From CAZUCE01 sp964619265 (GTDB lineage: Bacteria > Planctomycetota > UBA1135 > GCA-002686595): a stretch of 64,000 nt of DNA. The stretch spans positions 4,208 through 68,207 of the forward strand of contig CAZUCE010000021.1 in NCBI GenBank assembly GCA_964619265.1, given 5' to 3'. The position numbers were made by a program, and so were the translations under genes. Numbering within the stretch: the stretch's first letter is position 1; each line of letters starts with the position of its first letter. This document shows, one piece after another, positions 8,018 through 16,217 of this stretch. The notes under the pieces were generated by a model. That model did not search any database and was not told the origin of the DNA. It saw only the letters and a list, made by a program, of their open reading frames with translations.

Positions 8018-8481
8018 GGCTTGGGCAGCGAATCAGGCTCTTCGGTAACCAGAATGAGCTGCCCGCTGATCGACTTGGAGCTGGAGAGAAACTCCCGGGG
8101 ATCCGGGGGGTCTCCGACAAGCTGGACATTCGGATTCTTCGAACTGGGTAAGAACTCGATGGGCGCTTCCTGAGCCGGCGAGAGTGGACCGTAGGTTGCG
8201 TCCGTCAGACGCTCCAGTTCGAGTTGCTGCGGGTTTCCTGGGTTAGGAGTAATCCCGTGATCCAAGGCCAGCGACTTCGACGAGAACAGAAAGGAAGCTG
8301 CTGCTTCCGATTCTGAACTGGCAGGCAAGGCCCCGTGATCTGCGGGCGCGGAGTCTGGAGTCTGCTGGGAGGCGACCCCAGGGTGTGCCGAACGCTGGGC
8401 GCTTCGAACGAGCAAGAACAGGGCGACGAGGGCGGCGGCGACCGACAGAGACCGCGCCAGGCGAATCCAAGGCTTGGGCAA
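8014..8481 (-). CDS. Small membrane-anchored protein with three FLxSSK motifs
   Basis: 155 residues, no family recognised. A single N-terminal transmembrane or uncleaved signal segment (about residues 10-26) is followed by a polar, proline-rich exported part. Three copies of a short motif can be seen: FLFSSKS at 64-70, FLPSSKN at 110-116 and FLSSSKS at 131-137 (consensus FL-x-SSK-S/N). Each is followed four to eight residues later by a short hydrophobic patch. The repeated motif implies a binding or modification site, but none is known to me. The gene is co-translated with the downstream hydroxylase, and its upstream region carries two pairs of 18-bp tandem repeats. Confidence 0.7.
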   Translation of the reverse strand: MPKPWIRLARSLSVAAALVALFLLVRSAQRSAHPGVASQQTPDSAPADHGALPASSESEAAASFLFSSKSLALDHGITPNPGNPQQLELERLTDATYGPLSPAQEAPIEFLPSSKNPNVQLVGDPPDPREFLSSSKSISGQLILVTEEPDSLPKP

Positions 8482-8589
8482 GGGAGCTCCGGGAGGAGGA
8501 GAAGCGAGCCGGCGCTCTACGGATGGCCTGCCTGAGCTGTTGGGCGGATCGAGCGCAGATTTGCAAATTCGGGCCGAGGAGCGCTGGCG

Positions 8590-8674
8590 CTCTTCTGCCC
8601 GAGTTCACTCTTCTGCCCGAGTTCAAACGGGTCCCTCACCCACTCCCGAGATTCTGCCCACTCCCAAGATTCGC
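8590..8674. repeat. Two adjacent pairs of 18-bp tandem repeats
   Basis: Positions 8590-8607 and 8608-8625 are two identical 18-bp copies (ctcttctgcccgagttca). Positions 8639-8656 and 8657-8674 are a second pair with three mismatches (first copy cccactcccgagattctg). They fill the 200-bp gap between the pgi stop and the start of the SSK-motif gene, both read on the minus strand, so they could be binding sites or a leader in that promoter region. Nothing else was seen in the gap. Confidence 0.8.
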
Positions 8675-8680
8675 CTCGCG

Positions 8681-10072
8681 TCAGACGGTCCGCGCGTCCC
8701 GCTGACCGGCCTGCTCGATTTCCTTGCGGCGGGCCTCATAGCCGGCGCGCCCCATCAGGGCGTAGGCGGCGACCTTGCCGGCTTCGACGCCGGGTTGGTC
8801 GAAGGCATTGATCCCGTAGTGCTCGCCCATCAGCGCGACCGAGACTTCCATCAGCGCGATGTACTGCCCGACCGTGTGGGCATCGACCCGCGGGAAGTGA
8901 ATCGAGCAGTTGGGTCGGCCGGACTCGGTCAGGGCGATGCGGGTTCCCTCGCGCTCGGCAACGAACAACTCCTGCAGCGTCCGGCCGCCCAGGTAGGCTG
9001 CGCCTTCCAGGTCCTCGAAAGCCCTCGGGATTTGGACCGGGTCGCTAGCTTCGTCCACGGCCAGGAACGTAAACCACTTGTCGAAGGGGCCTTCCACATA
9101 CAGCTGCACCTGGCTGTGCTGGTCGGTCACCCCCACCGCGCGCACCGGGGTCGGCCCGACGAAGACGTCCTGGCCTTCGGTAGAGGTGCGCTTGCCGATC
9201 GATTCCGCCAACAGCTGCGCGTACCAATCCGCGAAGTTCCGCAATCGGTGGCTGTAGGACAGGGTGACCGCGATCGGCATCTTGCGCTCGCGGTCGAAGC
9301 CGGTCTGCAGCGCGGCATACACCTGGGCCGGATTCTCAAAGAAACTCTCCTCTCGGCATCGCGTGTCCATGGTCGCTGCGCCATCGAGCAAAGCCGCTCC
9401 GTCGATCCCGATCAGGCAAGCGGGCAACAGACCAACCGGCGAAAGCACCGAAAACCGCCCGCCGACTCCGTCGGGAACCGGGAACGTGGTGTAGCCCTCG
9501 CGGTCGCAAATTTCGCGCAGCACACCCTTCTCCGCGTCGGTGGTCACCACCAGGTGATCCTTCACCGCAGCGGAGCCGAGCGTCTGCTCGAGCTTCTCGC
9601 GCACGATCAAGAACTGACTCATGGTCTCCGCCGTTCCGCCTGACTTGGAAATGACGTTGAACAGGGTTTTGGACGGATCGACCTTCTCGAGAAACTCAGC
9701 GATCCACTCGGGATCGATGTTGTCGAGCACAAACAAGCGCGGCTTGCCCGGCGCGGGGAAAAGGTCGTGGTAGTTGGCGTCGAGCGCTGAATGCAACGCG
9801 ATGTTGCCGAGCGCCGACCCTCCGATACCGAGTACGCAGATGTTCTCGAAGCGACCTTGCACCGACTCGGCGTAGGCCCGGATGTCGTTCAGGTAGCCGC
9901 GCTCGTGGGGCAGGTCGAGCCAGCGCAGATCTTCGCCGCGGCGCGCCTGCACGCGGGACAGCGCGCTGCGCGACGCGTCCGCCATGGCCTCGAGGTCGCT
10001 GAGCGCGAGGCCGCGTTCGGGACCGATCACGTCGGCGAGGGTGTTCGTGTAGTCGAGACGGATCGAGTTCAA
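8681..10072 (-). CDS. pgi: Glucose-6-phosphate isomerase
   Basis: Cytoplasmic enzyme interconverting glucose 6-phosphate and fructose 6-phosphate in glycolysis and gluconeogenesis. It shows the sugar-phosphate-binding segment ISKSGGTAETMSQ, the nucleotide-like loop LGIGGSALGNIALH, and the family signature ending QPGVEAGKVAAYALMG with the C-terminal catalytic lysine. At about 463 residues it matches the short bacterial (Bacillus-type) subfamily. The start is uncertain. I chose the TTG at 10072 because the product then begins NSIRLDYTNTL, as in homologs, and leaves a 118-bp divergent promoter region. An ATG at 10192 is possible but would overlap the start of the divergent gene. Confidence 0.93.
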   Translation of the reverse strand: MNSIRLDYTNTLADVIGPERGLALSDLEAMADASRSALSRVQARRGEDLRWLDLPHERGYLNDIRAYAESVQGRFENICVLGIGGSALGNIALHSALDANYHDLFPAPGKPRLFVLDNIDPEWIAEFLEKVDPSKTLFNVISKSGGTAETMSQFLIVREKLEQTLGSAAVKDHLVVTTDAEKGVLREICDREGYTTFPVPDGVGGRFSVLSPVGLLPACLIGIDGAALLDGAATMDTRCREESFFENPAQVYAALQTGFDRERKMPIAVTLSYSHRLRNFADWYAQLLAESIGKRTSTEGQDVFVGPTPVRAVGVTDQHSQVQLYVEGPFDKWFTFLAVDEASDPVQIPRAFEDLEGAAYLGGRTLQELFVAEREGTRIALTESGRPNCSIHFPRVDAHTVGQYIALMEVSVALMGEHYGINAFDQPGVEAGKVAAYALMGRAGYEARRKEIEQAGQRDARTV

Positions 10073-10190
10073 GGCTGGTTGGAAGGAGGTGGAACGCGGG
10101 CGGGCCCGTAAGCCGTGCGAAAACGAGTCCCCCTCGAAGGATCCGCGCAAGGCGGATCCGGCGAGCTTGGGGAGGACGTAGGCTAACGGC

Positions 10191-11021
10191 ATGCGCACTC
10201 CGATCCTCCCCCTGGCTCTCCTAGCCGCCACCTTCTTGCCCGCCTGCAGTTCTGCGGGAACGGGCGAATCCGGGCCTCCCTACGATTGGGACGCCCGCTC
10301 GATCACCTACCGGGCCGGCGAAACGGAGCTCGAGGGCTATCTGGCGCTCCCCCGCGGGCTCGGCGCCACGACCCCGGTCCCGGGGGTCCTCGTGATCCAT
10401 GAATGGTGGGGTCACAACGAATACGCGCGTTCGCGCGCGGTCCAACTGGCCCAACTGGGCTATGCCGCCCTCGCGGTGGACATGTACGGCGGCGGCCGCA
10501 ACACAGGCCACCCAGCCGACGCCCAGGCCTTCATGCAAGAAGCCATGGGCGAACCTGGCGCCGTCGAAGCGCGGTTCCGCGCGGGTCTCGAACGGCTCCA
10601 CGCCGAGCCCGGCGTCGACGGTTCGCGGACCGCGGCGATCGGCTACTGCATGGGCGGCGCGATCGCCCTGAATATGGCCCGCGCGGGTGCCGACCTGGAC
10701 GCGGTCGCGAGCTTTCACGGCAGCCTCGGCACCGAAACCCCGGCCGCCCCTGGAGCGATTCAGGCCAAGCTCCTGGTCGCCACCGGGGCCGACGACTCGT
10801 TCGTCCCGCCGGAGCAAGTCGAAGCCTTCGAGGCCGAAATGCAGGCCTCTGGAGCCGACTTCGAGGTCGTGCGCTATCCCGGCGTCGTGCACGGCTTCAC
10901 CAACCCCGCAGCCACGGCTAAGGGCGAAGAGTTCGAACTCCCCTTGCGCTATGACGAGCAGGCCGACCAGGACTCCTGGGAACGGATGAAAGCGCTGTTC
11001 GCGGACGCCTTCGGCGCATGA
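10191..11021 (+). CDS. Dienelactone hydrolase family lipoprotein
   Basis: Alpha/beta hydrolase of the dienelactone hydrolase family, 276 residues. The N-terminus is a lipoprotein signal with the lipobox ending at C19 (FLPAC), so the enzyme is probably membrane-anchored outside the cytoplasm, unlike classical cytoplasmic DLH. The catalytic triad is Cys-Asp-His: C153 in GYCMGG, D201 or D202 in GADDSF, and H234 in GVVHGF. The early motif VIHEWWGHNEYARSRA is typical of the family. The natural ester or lactone substrate is unknown. Its stop overlaps the start of the next gene (ATGA), so the two are co-translated. Confidence 0.9.
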   Translation: MRTPILPLALLAATFLPACSSAGTGESGPPYDWDARSITYRAGETELEGYLALPRGLGATTPVPGVLVIHEWWGHNEYARSRAVQLAQLGYAALAVDMYGGGRNTGHPADAQAFMQEAMGEPGAVEARFRAGLERLHAEPGVDGSRTAAIGYCMGGAIALNMARAGADLDAVASFHGSLGTETPAAPGAIQAKLLVATGADDSFVPPEQVEAFEAEMQASGADFEVVRYPGVVHGFTNPAATAKGEEFELPLRYDEQADQDSWERMKALFADAFGA

Positions 11022-11950
11022 GCGAACGCTCCCGGAGCGGGGCGCGAGCCTTCGGTCTTCTCGGTTTTTTGCAGCTAGTAGCAGCCGGCATCCTGTGGTT
11101 CTGGAGCGGGCCGTACTTCACCCAGTTGCTCGGAGAATTCCGGGTTGCCTCCACGCTTCTCGCCCTAGTCCTTGCCCTGCTTGGCCTGTGGCGAGGCACG
11201 GCGACCACGCGCGCGCTGCTCACCCTCAACCTTGCGGTTCAGTTCGCGTTCTGGGCCCTGCCCTGGCGTACGGTCGCGGCTTCCGAATCGGAAAGCGCGC
11301 TGGTCCTTGGCCTCCACAATGTTCGGATCCACGGCGGCGATGTGGACCGAGCCGTGGAGCACCTGGTTCGCGAGGGAGTCCAGATCCTCGCGCTGCTCGA
11401 AGTCTCGCCGGCTGATCTCGAGCGGATCGACGCCAAACTCGAGGGCTTCGAGCCGATTCACGTTCCACGGGACGATCCGTTTGGCGCCGGGCTGTGGTCT
11501 TCGCTTCCGGTGCTGGACAAGCGCGTGACCCACGCGGGCCGAACGTGGATCCCTGCGCTTGAGATGCGCGTTGAACACGCGGGCCGAGTCGTCCGGGTCG
11601 TGGCCACCCATCCCCCGCCTCCGGTGGACCCCGCACGCGCTCTGGCGCGCAACGAGGCCTTGGCCGACCTCGCTCAACAGGCGCGGACCAGTTCGGAGCC
11701 GATGGTCGTCCTGGCCGACTTGAACGCGACGCGCTGGTCGCGAGCGTTTCGAGACACGCTAGGCAGCGGATCGCTCGAGTCGACCGCCCAGTTTCGGAAC
11801 AAGCCGACTTGGCCCGCGTTCGCCGGGTGCCTGGGCCTGCCGATCGACCACATCTTGTGGAACAACCGGTTCGAGCCCAGCCGGATCGCGATCGGACCGG
11901 CCTTCGGGTCCGACCATCGGTCGGTGGTGGTCGCTCTCGAGAAGCGCTGA
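11018..11950 (+). CDS. Membrane-anchored endonuclease/exonuclease/phosphatase-family protein
   Basis: 310 residues. Three hydrophobic segments at about residues 8-28, 38-58 and 62-82 anchor the protein. A DNase I-like EEP domain follows, with LVLGLHNVRIHGGD, the metal-ligand glutamate in ILALLEVSP, THPPPP, the catalytic MVVLADLNATRW and the final GSDHRSVVV. This layout resembles YafD-type proteins. Possible substrates are nucleic acids, phosphoinositide-like lipids or phosphodiesters; none can be chosen. It is translationally coupled to the upstream DLH-family lipoprotein. Between its stop and the convergent zinc protease lies a short hairpin (11967-11985) without a T-run. Confidence 0.82.
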   Translation: MSERSRSGARAFGLLGFLQLVAAGILWFWSGPYFTQLLGEFRVASTLLALVLALLGLWRGTATTRALLTLNLAVQFAFWALPWRTVAASESESALVLGLHNVRIHGGDVDRAVEHLVREGVQILALLEVSPADLERIDAKLEGFEPIHVPRDDPFGAGLWSSLPVLDKRVTHAGRTWIPALEMRVEHAGRVVRVVATHPPPPVDPARALARNEALADLAQQARTSSEPMVVLADLNATRWSRAFRDTLGSGSLESTAQFRNKPTWPAFAGCLGLPIDHILWNNRFEPSRIAIGPAFGSDHRSVVVALEKR

Positions 11951-12010
11951 TCTGCGAAAAGCGTTGGCCTGCGAGAAGCGCAGGCACGCTGCTCTTGAGC
12001 GCGCTGGGAC

Positions 12011-12748
12011 TCAGTCGTTGCGACCCGTGACTCGCATGACCAGGTAGATCAACTGGATCATCGATCCAAACGCTGCGGCGACGTAGGTCATCGCCGCCGC
12101 ACCGAGCACGTCTTCAACACCCTCGGCTTCTTCCGCGGTTGTCACGATACCGGTCGATGCCAGGACCGCTTTGGCCCGATTGCTGGCATCGAATTCGACG
12201 GGAAGGGTCACCAGCTGGAACACCAGAATCGTCGCAAACAGCGCAACACCGAGGATCATCAAGGTCTGGCCGATTCCGCCCGCGCCGGCGGTCAGCATCG
12301 CGCCGATCATGAACGGGACAATCCACAGCCGGCTGCCGATCGAGTACACCGGCACCATCTTCGAGCGGAAGCCGAGCCAGGCATAGGCCTGGGCGTGCTG
12401 GATCGCATGGCCCGCCTCGTGGGCCGCCACCGCGATCGAAGAGATCGAGCGACCGTCGTAGACATCGGGGGACAGCCGGAGGGTCTTCGACCTTGGATCG
12501 TAGTGATCGGACAGGAAGCCGCCATGCCGCTCGATGGTCACGTCCATGGCCCCGCCGGCGTGAGCCACGCGCTCGGCCGCCTCCGCACCGGTCAGCCCAG
12601 TTTGGACGCCGACCCCGGCGTACCGCAGGAAAGTGCGTTTCACCCGCGACGAAGCCAGCATCGAAATGCCCCCGGCCACCAGAGTGATCAGCATCCAAAT
12701 GGGATCGATCCCGAAAAAGAAGGCGGGGCTGAAAGACGTAAACAGCAT
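12011..12748 (-). CDS. Membrane zinc metallopeptidase, YugP-like (Zn_peptidase_2)
   Basis: Integral membrane neutral zinc protease of the YugP family, 245 residues. The zinc motif is H110-EAG-H114 in AVAAHEAGHAIQHA. N-terminal (about 15-33) and two or three C-terminal hydrophobic segments (about 135-190, 215-235) give the usual topology. The pre-motif region ERHGGFLSDHYDPRSKTLRLSPDVY is characteristic. The length (usual 225-235) is normal. Substrates of this family are poorly known. It is divergent from the MerR gene, with 248 bp between them that hold no recognisable gene. Confidence 0.92.
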   Translation of the reverse strand: MLFTSFSPAFFFGIDPIWMLITLVAGGISMLASSRVKRTFLRYAGVGVQTGLTGAEAAERVAHAGGAMDVTIERHGGFLSDHYDPRSKTLRLSPDVYDGRSISSIAVAAHEAGHAIQHAQAYAWLGFRSKMVPVYSIGSRLWIVPFMIGAMLTAGAGGIGQTLMILGVALFATILVFQLVTLPVEFDASNRAKAVLASTGIVTTAEEAEGVEDVLGAAAMTYVAAAFGSMIQLIYLVMRVTGRND

Positions 12749-12996
12749 GAGAGTGCGTGGGTGAGCAGAATCCCGGTGGAATCGGGGCTCTTGGGTCTTG
12801 GGCGAACTCAGCTCGGGTTTCCAGGGCCCCTCGAATCCGCGGGCTAGAGCACCTGGCGGGCCGCTGGAGGCCCTCCCAGGAGACTAGCGCTCGGCCGGGC
12901 AACCTCGGAGGGTTTCTAGGGCTCTCGCAGGGGGTAAGGTCACAAAGAAGCCGCCAGGACCCCCTCCAAGCGGCCAGGCCCCTGCCAAAGGGAACC

Positions 12997-13542
12997 ATGA
13001 CCTCTCCGATGCACTCCCCAGGCGAACCTTCAAGCGCCCCGGCCCCGGCCGGATCGTCCCCCGTGGACGCCGCCTCCGGATCCACGGAGCTGCTCAAGAT
13101 CGGTGACTTTGCCCGGCTCGCCGAGACCAACCTGCGGACGCTCCGGTACTACGAGGAGCTCGGCCTGCTGGTTCCCGCCTCCCGTAGCCAGGGCGGATTT
13201 CGCTACTACCGCCCCACGGACCTGAACCGCCTGCGAACGATCCGCGACCTCCAAGACCTCGGTCTGGCGCTGGAGAAAATCGGCGAATTGCTCGCCACCC
13301 GAGACAGTGCCAGCCGCTCGGAGTGGCTGGCCCAGGTCCACGCGGCGATCGCCGAGCAGGAGCGGCTGGTCGCCGAGCGCATCGAGGAGCTCAAGGCCCG
13401 GCGCGACGAGCTCGCCCAGGCCAGGCTGCGTCTCAGCATCTGCGCGGAGTGCACGACGCGGCCCTGCGTCGAGAACAATTTTTGCGAACCCTGCGCCCAA
13501 ACCGGCGAGCCCCTGCCGGCTGCCATCAGTGCTCTATTTTAG
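12997..13542 (+). CDS. MerR-family regulator with C-terminal five-cysteine cluster
   Basis: 181-residue transcription factor. After a 33-residue polar leader, the winged-helix DNA-binding domain runs about 34-105 (LLKIGDFARLAETNLRTLRY, GGFRYYRPTDLNRLRTIRDL), and a dimerisation coiled coil about 110-150. The end holds five cysteines in 18 residues with the pattern C-x2-C-x4-C-x5-C-x2-C, a likely metal or iron-sulfur site. The ATG at 12997 is preceded by an AAAGGGA ribosome binding site; an upstream ATG at 12757 lacks any family similarity. The next gene on the strand, 154 bp on, is a cysteine desulfurase, which makes a sulfur or iron-sulfur signal plausible (inference). Confidence 0.85.
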   Translation: MTSPMHSPGEPSSAPAPAGSSPVDAASGSTELLKIGDFARLAETNLRTLRYYEELGLLVPASRSQGGFRYYRPTDLNRLRTIRDLQDLGLALEKIGELLATRDSASRSEWLAQVHAAIAEQERLVAERIEELKARRDELAQARLRLSICAECTTRPCVENNFCEPCAQTGEPLPAAISALF

Positions 13543-13696
13543 GGGCCTTCCGCCGCAGAATCCTGGGCATGCGCACGAGCTGTGATCGAACGCAGATCCC
13601 GGGTACTTGGAATCGAGCCCTGGTCTCCGCAACCCAGGCGAGCTAGACAAGGCCTCCCTTCCTTCTCTTTTTGTCCCGCCCGAGCCTGACTCCGCG

Positions 13697-14869
13697 ATGT
13701 CCGAGTCCGTCGTCTTCCTCGACAACAACGCCACCACGCCGATCGCCCCGGAGGCCCTTGAGGCCATGCTGCCGTTCTTCGGCACGCACTTCGGGAACGC
13801 CGCCAGTGCCCACGCCATGGGCCGCGAGCCGGCGCGCGCCGTGCAGCGAGCGCGGCGACAATTGGGAACCCTCGTCGGTGCCTCGGATCCATCCGAGATC
13901 GTGTTCACGTCCGGTGGGACCGAAGCGTCGAACCTCGCGGTCTTTGGCAGTTCGCGCCGCGACCCTTCGCGGACCAAACTGATCGTCGGAGCCGCGGAAC
14001 ACCCGGCCACCTCGGCGCCCGCCAAGCACCTGGCGGAGACCGGTACGCACGAGACCTGGATCGCCCCCGTCGACCGAAACGGCCAGCTTGAAATCGATGC
14101 GCTGCTCGAGGCGATCGACGAACGCACGGCGCTCGTCTCGCTTCTTTGGGTCAACAATGAAACCGGCGTGCGCATCCCGGATGACGCGATCGAACAGCTC
14201 TCCACTCGCACCCGCGAAGTCGGCGCGCTCCTGCATCTCGACGCCGTCCAAGCCGCGGCCAAGGTCCCCTTGCGCGCCAGCGAGCGCGGCCTCGATCTGC
14301 TCTCGGTCTCGGCTCACAAATTTCACGGCCCAAAGGGCGTTGGCGCCCTGTGGGTCCGCGACGGCGTGGAGCTCCCGGCCCAAACCCTCGGCGGCTCCCA
14401 GGAGCGCGCGCTGCGTCCGGGAACTTCAAACGTGCCAGGTATTGTCGGTCTCGGCTTCGCCGCCACGCTGGCCGAACAAGCGGTCGCCGACGAATCCGTG
14501 CAAGTTGCCATGGCGCTCCGGCGCGACCGCTTCGAACAGGGCCTGCTGAAGGCCTGCTCCGATCGCGTCGTCCACGGAAGCGGCGGCCTGCGCGTCCCCA
14601 CCACCTCAAACGTCGGATTCCCCGGAGTACCAGCCGACGGACTGATGATGCTGCTTTCGGAGCTTGGGGTGTGCGCTTCCACCGGCGCGGCTTGTTCCTC
14701 CTCTTCCCGGCGCACAAGCCCGATCCTGGGCGCCATGGGAGTCGCCGACGACCTGGCCGCTTGCTCCCTGCGCTTTTCCTTCGCGCGCACAACCACCGAC
14801 GAGGAGATTGAACTCGCGATCGAGCGAGTCGGAACTGCGATCGAACAGCTCAAGGCGATCGGCGTCTGA
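13697..14869 (+). CDS. Cysteine desulfurase (NifS/IscS-like, class I)
   Basis: PLP enzyme that removes sulfur from cysteine for iron-sulfur cluster or thio-cofactor assembly, 390 residues. It shows the N-terminal LDNNATTPIAPEALEAM, the PLP-binding lysine in VSAHKFHGPKGVGAL, and the mobile-loop catalytic cysteine in STGAACSSSSRRTSP. The loop is long as in IscS/NifS (class I) rather than SufS. The ATG at 13697 starts directly at the conserved N-terminus. No IscU, IscA or ferredoxin gene is adjacent, so it is a stand-alone desulfurase. The MerR regulator upstream may control it. Its stop lies 6 bp from the convergent lipoprotein gene's stop. Confidence 0.93.
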   Translation: MSESVVFLDNNATTPIAPEALEAMLPFFGTHFGNAASAHAMGREPARAVQRARRQLGTLVGASDPSEIVFTSGGTEASNLAVFGSSRRDPSRTKLIVGAAEHPATSAPAKHLAETGTHETWIAPVDRNGQLEIDALLEAIDERTALVSLLWVNNETGVRIPDDAIEQLSTRTREVGALLHLDAVQAAAKVPLRASERGLDLLSVSAHKFHGPKGVGALWVRDGVELPAQTLGGSQERALRPGTSNVPGIVGLGFAATLAEQAVADESVQVAMALRRDRFEQGLLKACSDRVVHGSGGLRVPTTSNVGFPGVPADGLMMLLSELGVCASTGAACSSSSRRTSPILGAMGVADDLAACSLRFSFARTTTDEEIELAIERVGTAIEQLKAIGV

Positions 14870-14875
14870 TCGGGT

Positions 14876-15916
14876 TCACCCCGAGCTGCGCGTGGCCTCG
14901 AAATTTTGGCCCGGGCGCCACGGCCTGGCGCCCAGCACGCGCAGATGCTCGGCCAGAAAGTCCGGCGTGAAGACGTCGTAGAGCAGCTGCTCATCGAGCA
15001 CCCCTTGCCAGTCCTCGAGCGCTTCTGGGGAACTCTCGGCATATAGCACCGTCGCGCCTGCGAAGTCTCCGCAGAACGCACCGTATTCCTGAAGCGCGCG
15101 CGCGATGGTCCGGCCTGCGGGGGTCAGCGCCAGCGCGTCCAGATCCAGCGCGGGATCCAGCTGAATCCGCGCGCCCATCGGCAGCCCTCCGCCGTCTGCA
15201 CGAGTGAGGGGCATGGGCGCCTGGGAGGTGCTAGCGGGAGGCACGAACCAACCCGGCGCACAACCGTCGTAGGCAAACACCAGCGCGTGTTCGATGCGCC
15301 CGGCGCGAATCTCCTCAAGCCGAATCAACCCCGCGATCAGCGGAAATCCCGAGGCACGGGCGCGGTGGGCGTCGAGTTCGCGCTCCTGCTGATCGAAGGG
15401 CAGCGCGACGCCATCCGATCGCAGGTCGGTCACGGCGCCGAGACCGGTTTCCCACTCGCCGTACGTATTTTTCTGCGCTCGCCACATGCCCCACTCGAGG
15501 CCGAGCTGGCGATCGACGATGCACAGGTGCATATCGCCGCCTTCGGGGCGTGAGGCGACCGCCCCGCCCGGAATCGGAATCGAACGCGGAAACTCGAAGC
15601 CCGCGCCAAAAATCCCGGGCCGCGCGTCCCGGACCGCGTGGCCCTTCGTGGACCGCGCATCGACTTCGTAGACGGGGATCGACCACTCGGCCAGGTTGAT
15701 GCGAAGCGGGCCGCGCTTGGCCAGGTCGCGGACCAGACGATCCGAGTCGGGATCCAGCGCGGGGTCTGGACCGAGCGGGAGGTTCCAAGGGCTGGTGCTC
15801 GAGAACGGTCGCCACGGCTTGGAAGCCGGGCTGCCGGCGGAGCTGCAGCCAAGTCCTAGGGCACCACCCAGGAGAGCTGCACAAACGAGGGAAGATCGGG
15901 ATCGGGCAAGACGCAT
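14876..15916 (-). CDS. Secreted lipoprotein of an uncharacterised family
   Basis: 346 residues. A lipoprotein signal ends at a cysteine near residue 24 (GALGLGCSS). The mature part begins PFSSTSPWNLPLGPDPALDPDS and contains SIPIPGGAVA, MHLCIVDRQLGLEWGMWRAQ, SGFPLIAGLIRLEEI, PMGARIQLDPALDL and ARALQEYGAFCGDFAGATVLYAE. I know this pattern from secreted bacterial and fungal proteins of unknown function that share a conserved SPWN start and LQEYGAY-type segment; no activity is established. The start at 15916 gives the signal peptide; open frame upstream to 16240 is low-complexity and not supported. Confidence 0.78.
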   Translation of the reverse strand: MRLARSRSSLVCAALLGGALGLGCSSAGSPASKPWRPFSSTSPWNLPLGPDPALDPDSDRLVRDLAKRGPLRINLAEWSIPVYEVDARSTKGHAVRDARPGIFGAGFEFPRSIPIPGGAVASRPEGGDMHLCIVDRQLGLEWGMWRAQKNTYGEWETGLGAVTDLRSDGVALPFDQQERELDAHRARASGFPLIAGLIRLEEIRAGRIEHALVFAYDGCAPGWFVPPASTSQAPMPLTRADGGGLPMGARIQLDPALDLDALALTPAGRTIARALQEYGAFCGDFAGATVLYAESSPEALEDWQGVLDEQLLYDVFTPDFLAEHLRVLGARPWRPGQNFEATRSSG

Positions 15917-16217
15917 AGGGGCACTTGGAGGGTGAGAGAGCAGGTTCGCCGCGGTGCCCTCGGCCTGGCCTGAGACACTCCGGACTGGCTGGCTCCCTCG
16001 CAAGCCCGAAGACCGAAGCTGCCCAGCCGCCGGGTCCCTCGGCCCCTTCGGAGGCCTTCCTGCCCACCGAACCCGCTCCCGGAGTCCCTCCCCCCCGCGG
16101 AGCGGGTACCCTTTCCTGCCCGAATTTCGCCGGGTTCTCCCAGCACCGCCCTTCGCCGCCCGTCTTCCGCCTCCCCCCCCGAGAGACGACCCTGACGCGG
16201 CCTGCCTCGTCCTCCCG
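15917..16217. other. Divergent intergenic region, no gene seen
   Basis: 301 bp between the divergent lipoprotein and tubby-like genes. It is C-rich on the plus strand with several runs of five to eight C near 16080-16190. Open frames cross it in several phases but are low-complexity. It must hold promoters for both flanking genes, but no clear -35/-10 pair or operator was recognised. Confidence 0.5.

Noticed and set aside
10073..10231. Longer N-terminus for glucose-6-phosphate isomerase
   Set aside because: Added residues have no family similarity and would overlap the divergent lipoprotein gene's start.
11967..11985. Hairpin with 7-bp stem between the EEP gene and the zinc protease gene
   Set aside because: Short stem, no T-run; too weak to call a terminator.
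13595..13648. tRNA-like sequence on the minus strand (TAGCTCGCCTGGG ... GGGCTCGATTCC)
   Set aside because: D- and T-arm-like strings are present, but the anticodon arm is missing between them and no acceptor stem pairs. Probably chance or a relic.
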